Assembly (NCBI GenBank): GCA_951230915.1
Contig: OX579637.1
Coordinates: forward strand, 3,348,001-3,412,000
From: Antitrichia curtipendula
Taxonomy: Eukaryota > Streptophyta > Bryopsida > Hypnales > Leucodontaceae
Length of the DNA stretch: 64,000 nucleotides
Direction of reading: 5' to 3'
Every line of letters begins with the position of its first letter. Within the stretch, counting starts at the first letter, position 1. Below the pieces are notes generated by a model. The model was not told the origin of the DNA. It did no database searches and saw only the letters and a program-made list of their open reading frames with translations. Positions 55,298 to 64,000 of this stretch are shown here, piece by piece. Both the position numbers and the translations under genes were made by a program.

Positions 55298-56123
55298 TGT
55301 CGCAACTAGAATTTTTGGTTTCTTCTTGTTTACCTAAAAGTTGGAACGGAAACTAGCAATTAGGATCCGGATTCAACTTAGAGACAGGAGAAGACTAAAA
55401 ATAAACAAGGGTAATGAAGTAATGGAATAGCTGGATATGATCCAGTCCATGTATCAATACTCTGGAGCGGATTAGTATCCGAAAATGTTGAGGATCGGAT
55501 TAGGGTTAGACTGGATTGATAAGGACCGGATCGAAAAAGGTCATGATGACTAGTCTGGGTCCTGAAACTATATAAGGGCTTGTCTTCCCAGTTTCACTCC
55601 TTTACTTCCCTCGAGTTTTGAGCGCTTCCTCGCGTAGTTGTGCGCCAGGACCGTGGTTTGTGAAGACTCCGACATGAGTGTGTGAGTGTGTGAGTGTGCG
55701 TTAGAGTGTGCTGCACGATTAGATTTCTGTGCCTATAAGGGATTGTGTGGTTTTCCGTTTGAGATCGGAGAGAGAAAGTGAGAACGGGACGTGCGTCTAG
55801 GAGAGCGTGAGATAGCAATGGAAAGGATCTGGCTAAGTAAAGTTTATGTCCATGCCGTAGCTCTGCAAGCATAGACCGGGGCCATCTAGTTCCTCTGCAG
55901 GGTGAAAGCACACCACGGTCGCCCCCCTGGCCCGATATACAAACAATTACGCACAGTACAGACTGTACGCCATTTGGTACGCCTCGTATTCCGGCGGGTT
56001 TTCCGGTACTCTGACAAAGTACCCGTGAACTCAGGCAACGGTCCCGTGAACTAGGGCGCTTCAGTTAGTCGCCTGAATGCTTCGATGCTCTTTGAGTTTA
56101 CAGTTTTCTTGTGAATGTTTACA
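55298..56123 (+). mobile_element. Promoter/leader or LTR-like segment inserted in kinase copy D
   Basis: Begins TGTCGCAAC exactly where kinase homology stops. It contains ACTATATAAGGGC at about 55567-55579, then a CT-rich leader, a GT-rich stretch and a CCGG-rich region. It may be an LTR or the 5' end of the element carrying the following DDE-like gene. No second copy was found in the window. Confidence 0.4.
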
Positions 56124-59100
56124 ATGGCGAATACCAGACTTGGAGAGCGACGTGCCGGATTGAAGAGGAAGGGACCTCGTGGAAGGGCGGAGGATCACAA
56201 TGCGGTGAGAGATAGTCTAAGAGACGAGGAAGCAGAGAGGCAACGTAAATGTAGACAATTATTGAGGGAGAGAGAAGAAGCAGTGAGGTTACTTGCTGTG
56301 CAGGATGAATTGGAGGTCGGAAGGGAGATGTCTTCACGACAGCTTGCGGAGGTTTTGTCCGAAATTGTGGATTTTTTCACAATGAAAATGCAAGTTTGTT
56401 CGGAGGCATCTTCTAGGCTAAGAATTATGGAGCGTTTTTTGGAGGATGAACGTATTTCTCCATTTCTTCCTGAGTATTATCCTCGTGGGCAGGATGCCAA
56501 GGCTCAATTTGAATTCCTAAAAAATTATCAGTTGGAGTTGGACGCTGTGAAGGGTGTTCAATCGGCAGATATGCTTGCTAGGAAAGTTGTTCTCCTCGAT
56601 GCGGCTATATCTACTCGCGTTACAAGCACCAAAGCTTTGTCACGGGTTTTGAATGTTCACCCATCCAATTTGAGGGTGGCAATAACCCGTCGAAGTAGTG
56701 TACGATTGCAAAGTTCACCTTTTGCACTTGTAAGACGTAGGAAGAGGCCAGGCCTGCCTGGCGAGATTAAAGACCTCGTTACCAAGTGGTGGACAGAAGA
56801 GACCCGTGTAAGTCCCAACAGGAAGGAAATTGTACAGAAATGGATAAGCTCAAATACATACGACAAGCATTGCACTCACTATTTGCTCGAAAGTCAGGTA
56901 CAAATCGATTTGATTGCAGTGTCGTAGCACCCTGTACAATCGTTGCATTGTCAAATATACAATCCTAGACATCGTTTCCATCCGACATGTATGCTAGGCA
57001 CCTTGTTGTATCTCCCTCAGTTCTCTGATGGTCTGAATGTGTACTCTGCAATACGTTGATTACAATGTTATAGGTACAGATAGTACTAAAAACTGTATAG
57101 TAGGTACAAATAGTACGATGGGTCTCATGGTCGAGTATGCAGAAAGTCTTTGTAGTCAGGTGGTTTGCTTTGTTGGAGGCTTGTACTTGACGTTTATGCT
57201 GAGCATTACGGTCCAAGGTATATTCTGTACGGGCTTTATACTTTTGATTACCTCTTTTGTATTACCTCTTTTGATTTCTCAAAAAAGTTTTGCATTCTTG
57301 TAGGCCGCATTCCACCAGCAATTTAAGGTGGCACACCCAGACGTGCCAATCAAACAAAGAGCCTTTGAGAAACTGAAGCCTTACTTTGTTAGAGCGTGCA
57401 ACGAGAGGAACATCTGATGTTGTAGATACCACGTGGAGATCAATATGCTTAGGGAGGGGTTCAATCGGATTCGGGATGGCACAAAGGAAATCCACTTCTT
57501 AGTGAATTGCCAGTGCGAGTGTGATGTGTGCCTCTTTCAACTGGAAGAAGAAGCAAAGTGTAAAGCGCATCTGAAGACATATGCAGGTACAACAGCGCTG
57601 TGGCAACAGATCGTTTGTCTTAAGCCTGAGAACGAAGAATGGCATGCTCTGCAATGTGTCATGGGTACGTGTGGAAACTGTGGTATTTCGAAGCTTCCGA
57701 TTTGCAAGGTTGAGTTATCATCGTCTTCAAATGTCACCTGGAAGTGTTTTGAGAATGAAATCATTGGGGTGACACGGGATGGGAAGCCCCGGAAGAGGAT
57801 TGTTGAAGTATACAAAGAGACCTCTCCACAACTTTTCTTTGAATACTTCAAGTCTAAACTGCCCCAGTTCGTGAAGCACAACTTCATTGCAAGGTGGCAG
57901 GACGACCAGTGCAAGCGTTCTATGCAGAGTTTGGGCAAAGATGTGATTTTGTCACATATTGATTTTACTGAGAACTACACTTTTGAGATTCAAAATCAGA
58001 TCCAGAGCATGTATTGGTGTTCCACACAAATCAGTATCCTTGTCCACATTACGTATCGCTTTAAACCAAACGGAGTTATGGTGAAGGAATCCCATTTCTA
58101 TATAACTGATGATGAAAAACACGATTCCCTTTTTGTACAGCATTGCTTGATGCAACACTGGCAATGGCTAGAGTCTCAAGGTATGCTTCACATTGCCCCA
58201 AGTTCTATATTTACCATATCGCTTTTCCATTCGTCCTACTTGCCTAGTTCTTATATAAGAGTTAATTGTGGATGGCACGGAACTCTCCAACTATGATGCA
58301 TGTGTACTATAAAATGTATGCTCTGTACGGATTTTGTACATCACTTGTAAATGTTACGAAGTGTATTGACTTTTGTACGTGCATCGTGCATCGACAGGGA
58401 TTTGACCGAAACACCACGTCGTGTGGTCCGATGGTTGTACGGGGCAGTTCAAGGGTGCCCGACCATTTTTTTTTGTGGCCAGATATCCCGGCCTCACAAA
58501 TGGATGCACTATGAATTGGAATTTTTTTGGAACAGGTCACGGGAAGGGAGAGTGGGACGGAGCTGGTGCTGTCGTGAAGCGCGCTCTAAGGCAGTCCCAG
58601 TTACACAACACGTGGAGAAGGATGCAAAACGCCGACGATGCAGTGGCATTTTTGAATGAGACCATGGGAGGGCCTGTGGATACGAACTTCGAGAAGACCG
58701 GCATCAAAGAGGTTCAGAGATACTTCTGGGAAATACCGAAGGACGTCACGAGGGAGCGCAGTTACCATTGCGAGACTGTCTCAAGCTCCCAGGCCTTGCA
58801 TTCAATTTACTCTTTTGTTGTTGCGGATCCAACTCAACTTTTTGTGCGCAAATTAGCGTGCTTCTGTGTTTATTGCTTCGACGGCAATTTCTTCAACTGC
58901 GTTAACAAGTCCCATGTTGAGAACTAGGATTTGGTAAAGTTGAAGCCATACGATCTCCAACTAGTTGCTGATCACATGACGGACCACAACGTTGCAGATG
59001 ACGAGGATTGGGAGGAGGTCATGGAAGGCGAGGGATTTGGCGATCTCATTCGGCCAGGGGACAACTTTGTTGTCCCTGCTGTAGAAGGCAATAGTGAGGG

Positions 59101-59419
59101 AGTGGAGTTCTATATTTTACAGTGCACTAGGGGGAAGTATGAAGTTGATCGCGGGTTCAAATGTGCTTGGGGCCCGGAGTTTGAAGCTGGTGATTTCATC
59201 ATACGGGGAACTTACTATCAAAAGTGGAATAATGGGTACGTTCATCTGGGCAACTCCCAACCAGCCCATATTGATGCACACCTTGTAGTGCATGGGAAAT
59301 TTGCTATGATTCCAAAGCCAGGTAGGCGGAAAGGTGGGGAGGTTATTTATGACATAAGTGACGACAACCTCGCTACTATTAGGGTCGGCTTACATCGGTT
59401 TAGGGAGGAAGAGGACTAG
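56124..59419 (+). pseudogene. Three-exon DDE/RNase-H-like transposase-type gene
   Basis: I join exon 1 (56124-56897), exon 2 (57304-58180) and exon 3 (58398-59419). Introns are GT-AG (CAG/GTACAA...TGTAG/GCC, phase 0; AAG/GTATGC...ACAG/GG, phase 1). Exon 1 is basic and helical. Exon 2 has KLKPYFVR, a Cys-rich zinc-finger-like region, and HIDFTENY. Exon 3 has VWSDGCTGQFK, FFGTGHGKGEWDGAG and an acidic tail. The spaced Asp/Glu-bearing motifs resemble a DDE RNase-H fold. I recall similar proteins in animal genomes but cannot name the family. In-frame stops: TGA 57415-57417 at a Cys position next to the CCRYH motif, TGA 58403-58405 and TAG 58925-58927, with the frame open afterwards each time. A degraded but nearly complete copy. 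Confidence 0.6.
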
Positions 59420-60789
59420 CAACTTTACTTCTGTAAGTACAAAGAGATACTTTGTACATAATTACATATGTTTTGTACGCTTTGTACAATTATGTACTGG
59501 GTTATTCTTGTTCGTCCGCTATGTCTACCATTGCAACTCGTGAGATTGCTTTTCATGTGCATTCGAAGGATGTTCAAATTAATTTTTACTCGGTCATTAC
59601 GGAATCATCTGCCGTCTTTGATGCGTTCTCATCATTCTATTTGGCTTTTTTTGAATCTATTCTAAATACAAGGTCCACGATCCTTCATTGTCAATTACGA
59701 CTGCGGTTTTAATTTAAGGTGTTAATTCACGTTAAGCTTATATCTCTACTCATGCCTCATATGCACACCAACATGGTTTCAAAGTGCCGGAGGGAGAATT
59801 AACAGTTGACCGGGTTGCTTGAATTTGTTGGACAAAGCCGACAAGTTAACACTATTGCTGTGTCAGCACAAGTTATAGGTCTTTTTTTATTTTATCTATT
59901 GCAATTCTTTTCATTTGAATAGGTTGTTCAAAAGAGAAAGAAAACTTTTTAAGTCTTGTTATTGGTTTCAAAGAAGTCAATGTACCTCATATTCGTTAAC
60001 AATATACCTGTGATTGAATAATCTGAAAAGTTTTAGTAGAGGTTTAGGGTTCTATGGATAATTGAAGATGAATTTATTTGTAGTATACTTCTCTTACCTT
60101 ATATACTTTTATAGCAATAGCGTTCAGCCGGTGCTTCTTTGTACAATCTTATACACTTATACACCTACTTGTACACCACCATCTACCTTCTTTGTATAAT
60201 AAGTACTTACTTGCCATTTTGAATTGTCATGTGCATTTATTTATTTTGTAAGCATTATGCATAAACTCAAAACTTACATCGGCACTCTTAAAATGCATGA
60301 TAGTCATTTGGACTTGTACAAATAGGTACCTTTGCACACTCAAAAGGCATGATAGTCATTAATTGTACATCATTCTCCCATGAACCACAATGATAAGAAA
60401 TTATTGGACCTAGTAGTCCATTCGTTGAATCTACCATTGCATCTCCTAAGCTGGCTTCTCATGTGCATTACAAGGTCGTCCAAAATAATATGTACTCGGT
60501 TTCAATTCAGCTTATAGTCCTCTTCGACTCTCCGTCCGCAGTTCTGTACTTGTTGTACAATTTTATACCTTTTCTACAAATGTGTACGTTGTTGTTCTTG
60601 TCCATGTGGTGTGGTGACCTGCCGTATCAAACCAAATCATCTTGGAAGCCGCAGGAACGGTATTTTGGGAACAGTATTTTAGATTGACTTCTAGATCGTG
60701 ACATCTGGACTGATCACATTCCCTGGAAAGGGCTCCCGAAATAGAATGGCTTGTCAGCCCTGTGAAATCGGGGCCATCGGGTTCCTTGC
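59420..60789. other. AT-rich intergenic region
   Basis: No gene supported. It is rich in TGTAC/GTACA words, as is the rest of the interval up to 63.7 kb. Confidence 0.4.
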
Positions 60790-61028
60790 TCACCTTTGTT
60801 GTTGCTTTCTATAGCTCATTTGCTTTGGTGCCTGAGAGACTTAGGAGTGTCCGCCTTCTTGTTTCATGCTGACCTTTGTCGCCGCTTTTGATAGCTCATT
60901 CGCTTTGGTGCCCTGAGAGACTTAGGGGTGTTTGCCTTCTTGTTTCATGTTGACCTTTGTCGCTGCTTTCGAAAGCTCATTCGCTTTGGTGCCCGAGAGA
61001 CTTACGAGTGTTTGCCTTCTCGTTTCTA
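60790..61028 (+). repeat. 82-bp tandem repeat, three copies
   Basis: The unit includes AGCTCATTCGCTTTGGTGCC, GAGAGACTTAGG and GTTTGCCTTCTTGTTTC. CTCATT(C/T)GCTTTGG recurs at about 60814, 60895 and 60977. Confidence 0.8.
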
Positions 61029-61120
61029 GTCTTGTACGTGTTTGGCTTCTGATTTTAATCTTGCACTAGTTGAATTTGCGGTATGGGCCTGTGGGGATGT
61101 CTAACCGTAATTGTACACTT

Positions 61121-61205
61121 GTTCAACAATGCATCACGGATTACTTTCCATTTCGTACCTCTAGACTAGTTCAACAATGCATCACGGCTTACTTTCCATT
61201 TTGTA
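61121..61205 (+). repeat. 48-bp duplication
   Basis: GTTCAACAATGCATCACGG followed by a TTACTTTCCATTT block occurs at 61121 and 61169. Confidence 0.75.
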
Positions 61206-61796
61206 GTACTAGAGAGTTTGATTCTTTGGTTACTTGGACGGAAGGATCATATGTTTCAAAAACACCGACGTCCAAGCAAGGCAACCTTGCGTACTACCTA
61301 GGACTTTGTAGTGCTAGACATATGTCTAGCACTACTGTCGTCAGGAGCAGCAAGGCACTGTTTGAGCGAGCAGTGGCGACTGAAGCCCCTACAGTATCGT
61401 GTGACTCAGTTAATCAGAGTATGTGAAGGTTTGTATACGCAATTCCTATTAGTTTCATTCCACTTAAATTTCAACTTACCTACTGCACTGATTATTATCT
61501 TGCTATGTTATACCCATTGGAATTGTTCATTGCATTGAACTTGATTGAGCTTTCAGAGTGTAGGATGATCATAGAGACTTATACTCTCTGTACATTGGCA
61601 GGAATGGAGGTGAGGTTCAAGACGTACTATCTGTAAAATCACTATGTCAATTTCTTCATCTCTTTCCTTGTACATCGTCAATTTCTGTATTGGTTCATGT
61701 ACTAGTTTTATATGTGGGGTACCCGTTGTACTCTGACTACTGTATTTGTACTGATCTTACTGCTTTTTTTGTTGGATTGTACTAATTGTAACCAAG

Positions 61797-62160
61797 GTTC
61801 AGAATTGTTGGAATACATTCAATTCTGAAATTGTAGTGTTTGTAGTGTTTGTATTAGAATTCAGAATTGTTGGAATACATTCAATTCTGAAATTGTAGTG
61901 TTCGTAGTGTTTGTATTAGAATTCAGAATTGTTGGGATACATTCAATTCTGAAATTGTAGTGTTTGTAGTGTTTGTATTAGAATTCAGAGTTGCTGGAAT
62001 ACAATCAATTCTGAAATTGTAGTGTTCGTAGTGTTCGTATTAGAACTCAGAACTGTTGAAATACAATCAATTCTGAAATTGTAGTGTTCGTAGTGTTCGT
62101 ATTAGAATTCAAAACTGCCGGAATACAATCAATTCTGAAATTGTAGTGTTCGTAGTAGGA
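61797..62160 (+). repeat. 62-bp tandem repeat with internal hairpin, six copies
   Basis: Period is exactly 62 bp (61801, 61863, 61925, 61987, 62049, 62111). Early copies hold the inverted repeat CAGAATTG...CAATTCTG around a 12-base loop, followed by AAATTGTAGTGTTYGTAGTG. Later copies change the left arm, weakening the stem. Confidence 0.9.
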
Positions 62161-62730
62161 CAACTGCATTTGTACCGATAGCGGTGAGTGAATGGAATGT
62201 TCGTAGTTGCTGCACTACCATTCTATGCTTCCAATAGTACATTCTGTACAAATTGTAACAGAGGTTCAGAATTCAAAGTTCTCGAACTATATTGAGTTTA
62301 CAAACTGCAATGTCTGTAGTGTTCGTACTTGCATAGTGTACTTCTAGTACTTACATTAGTACTAATAATCCTCATGGAACAATTAGAGTACAAAAATTGT
62401 AGATGTACATTTTAGTGTACGTTGAGTCTGACCTTTTCGTACTGATAGCAGTACAAAATGAACTACCAGTACATCAAGTGCCAGTGGAATGTCCATTGTT
62501 CCGTCGTTTAGCTCGGACTTGCTTCCAGTGCCCCCGTCCAATTTCTGCCGCCGCATGTCTTGGTTTCTGGTTCTTGGTTCCTTTTTTACTGCTCCGATGC
62601 CTTTTTTTTCTTCTATCTTCCCTTCAAGTTGACCTTGTTTCATCTTCTTTGCTGTTGGACACATTGCAATGGAGGTTATGATGTCTCCCATTCCCAACTG
62701 CAAGGCTGAGCTGCGTTATTATCTTGCAGA

Positions 62731-63047
62731 TTGCAGAGGTGGAGAGGAAGGTGGACAGGCGTAAGGGAAAACTTCCCTTTTTTTGTTCTGATGAGTTGAG
62801 GGTGCTTCTATTGAGAGGAGACAGCGAGAAACTGGAGTCGACAGCAACTGCGACTAACGAGCTCACTTTTATCCCAATTCATTACAAAAGTTCAGTATGA
62901 CAAAAGGGGCGTACCAAGCTATGAGGACAGGGTGTTCGAACGGTATTTCCCTGTCACTTGGGCTCCTTATACACCTGATCAGCAACGATTGGTAGACCCC
63001 GTAGTATGGGATGCAGAAGCAAGAGGGTCAAAATGCCCCTCATTGTG
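62731..63047 (+). other. Possible exon(s) of an unrecognised gene
   Basis: After a TTGCAG at about 62731 one frame reads EVERKVDRRKGKLPFFC and ELRVLLLRGDSEKLE. After a one-base shift near 62880 another reads KVQYDKRGVPSYEDRVFERY and WAPYTPDQQ, ending TGA at about 63047. The amino-acid make-up looks coding, but I recognise no domain. Could be a decayed exon or chance. Confidence 0.3.
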
Positions 63048-63232
63048 AGTCACAGGAAAGTGTGGTTTTGTTTTTTTAAAGTACAATCTTAAAGAAGTTG
63101 TTGGAGAGTTAGTCTAGAGAGTGCATGTATGTTTGTGATTCATCAGTAAATTTGCTTCCCTTCATAAAATATATACTCGGAGTATGTGAGTACATATTGT
63201 TCACAGGTCTTTGTTCTCACGTTAATTTGCAA

Positions 63233-63731
63233 CATGCATATGTCATACGCTATGTACAGTTCTATACAAAATGTACAAACTGTACAACAAGGATGTAGCC
63301 CTTGTTGTTAACTGGATTCTTACTGCCTCATTTCAAAGTGCTGTCTTTCAACTTTGATGCCTTCAAAAAGCAACACGAGTATTAACATGTGTTGCAACAC
63401 ATGCATATGTTATACGCTATGTACAATTCTATACAAAATGTACAAAGTGTACAACAAGGATGTACCCCTTGTTGTTAACTGGCTTCTTACTGCCTCATTT
63501 CAAAGTTCGGTCTTTCAACTTTGATGCTTTCAAAAAGCAACACGAGTATTAACATGTGTTGCAACACATGCATATGTTATACGCTATGTACAATTCTATA
63601 CAAAATGTACAAAGTGTACAACAAGGATGTACCCCTTATTGTTAACTGGCTTCTTGCTGCCTCATTTCAAAGTACGGTCTTTCAACTTTGATGCCTTCAA
63701 AAAGTATCACAAATATTAACATGTGTTGGAC
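63233..63731 (+). repeat. 167-bp tandem repeat, three copies
   Basis: CATGCATATG starts units at about 63233, 63400 and 63567. Each holds TATACGCTATGTACA, ACAACAAGGATGTA, a TTGTTAACTGG block and TTTCAACTTTGATGC. It ends about 20 bp before the SET-domain stop codon region. Confidence 0.9.
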
Positions 63732-63754
63732 AAGCGATTGGTGATGGGATGAAT

Positions 63755-63997
63755 TCAGTGATCGTCAATTACTGTGTCACGGCAGTGAGTGCTACCACAC
63801 TTACAATAGAAGGGAACTACAGCATCTATAGCCATGACTTCTGGCATTTTGAAGCTACAGCCATAATCCCAAGTCAAGTCTTCTAACGGTGGAATGTCTA
63901 CTTGTGCAAAGAATGCAACATAGTAGAGTCTTGGGTTGGAGCAACTTATTTTGACGGGCACATCAATGAGGTTGGCGTCTTCACATCTTGAAAACAA
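63755..63997 (-). CDS. SUVR-like histone lysine methyltransferase, last exon (SET/post-SET)
   Basis: Ends at TGA 63755-63757; the gene continues beyond the right edge. The exon shows RCEDANLIDVPVKI, YYVAFFAQVDIPPLEDLTWDYG and a post-SET CKCGSTHC, then a short tail. RC-x-DANL, AFF-x3-DI, the LTWDYG motif and C-x-C-G-S-x2-C are hallmarks of the plant SU(VAR)3-9-related (SUVR1/2/4-like) SET proteins, which methylate histone H3K9, notably over transposons. The DYG tyrosine and all post-SET cysteines visible here are intact. CTTGTTTTCAAG/ATGT near 63990 could be the splice acceptor. It is the only clearly host-type, undamaged coding sequence in the window. The exact paralogue cannot be told from 80 codons. 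Confidence 0.7.
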   Translation of the reverse strand: MFSRCEDANLIDVPVKISCSNPRLYYVAFFAQVDIPPLEDLTWDYGCSFKMPEVMAIDAVVPFYCKCGSTHCRDTVIDDH

Positions 63998-64000
63998 GCA

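Noticed and set aside
55680..55705. GT-rich microsatellite as a regulatory switch
   Set aside because: A few GTGTGA units only; ordinary simple sequence.
57415..57417. Selenocysteine at a Cys-aligned TGA
   Set aside because: Two further stops in the same gene, no recognisable recoding element, and land plants lack selenocysteine insertion as far as known.
4438..58927. Many in-frame TAA/TAG/TGA codons as evidence of an alternative genetic code
   Set aside because: All three stop codons are affected, frameshifts and deletions accompany them, and the same codons end the proteins at conserved C-termini (RING copies A and D, hAT copies 1 and 3). Pseudogene decay is simpler.

Overview
This window looks like repeat-dense nuclear DNA from a large streptophyte (plant-lineage) genome. 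Support comes from a plant-type Ty1/copia element, three DUF659-type hAT transposase copies, CACTA remnants with a DUF4216-like domain, an SUVR-type SET domain at the right edge, GT-AG introns of 0.2-0.4 kb and short degenerate CCCTAAA/TTTAGGG tracts. I cannot name the species. A non-seed plant or charophyte is a guess. Almost everything recognisable is a transposon or a decayed gene; only the SET-domain exon at 63.75-64.0 kb looks like a conventional host gene.

Layout, left to right. 0.3-6.6 kb: a divergent pair, a kinase-like gene on the minus strand and a coiled-coil/RING gene on the plus strand, separated by two C-rich GTCCGCGCCC-type arrays and a T-rich tandem repeat. 7.0-12.6 kb: a cluster of at least five related TTAA-flanked (piggyBac-like) non-autonomous elements or fragments, plus a noncoding block with 0.2-kb direct repeats, GC arrays and a 61-bp tandem repeat. 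13.0-18.0 kb: a RING-family N-terminal ORF divergent from hAT copy 1. 18.9-27.9 kb: GC array, hAT copy 2, a minisatellite, a 1,151-codon RING-family gene and a CGGACG-rich end. 27.9-34.3 kb: a DUF7869-like transposase gene whose first intron holds a 4.1-kb copia element. 35.1-37.5 kb: DUF4216 fragment, CACTA-type termini and a fifth RING-family relic. 37.9-42.9 kb: hAT copy 3, with a MITE inserted in it, between GC arrays. 42.9-51.3 kb: gene desert. 51.3-55.3 kb: a mirror-image copy of the kinase/RING cassette. 55.3-59.4 kb: a three-exon DDE/RNase-H-like gene of a family I cannot name. 59.4-63.7 kb: tandem repeats. 63.75-64.0 kb: SUVR-like SET/post-SET exon.

The main pattern is a gene family (N-terminal Trp/Cys/His-rich block, coiled coil, RING-like finger) in five places. 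Two copies are paired head-to-head with a kinase-like gene, and two lie beside hAT transposases. Three of them share a TATA/leader block. The short GC-rich arrays recur beside these units and hAT copies 1 and 3, always with the C-rich strand on the RING or transposase coding strand. I infer a mobile cassette family using common terminal or promoter arrays. Most copies are broken by in-frame stops, and paralogue comparison shows some arose at CGA or AGA arginine codons. All functional statements are inferred from sequence reading; no database search was run.
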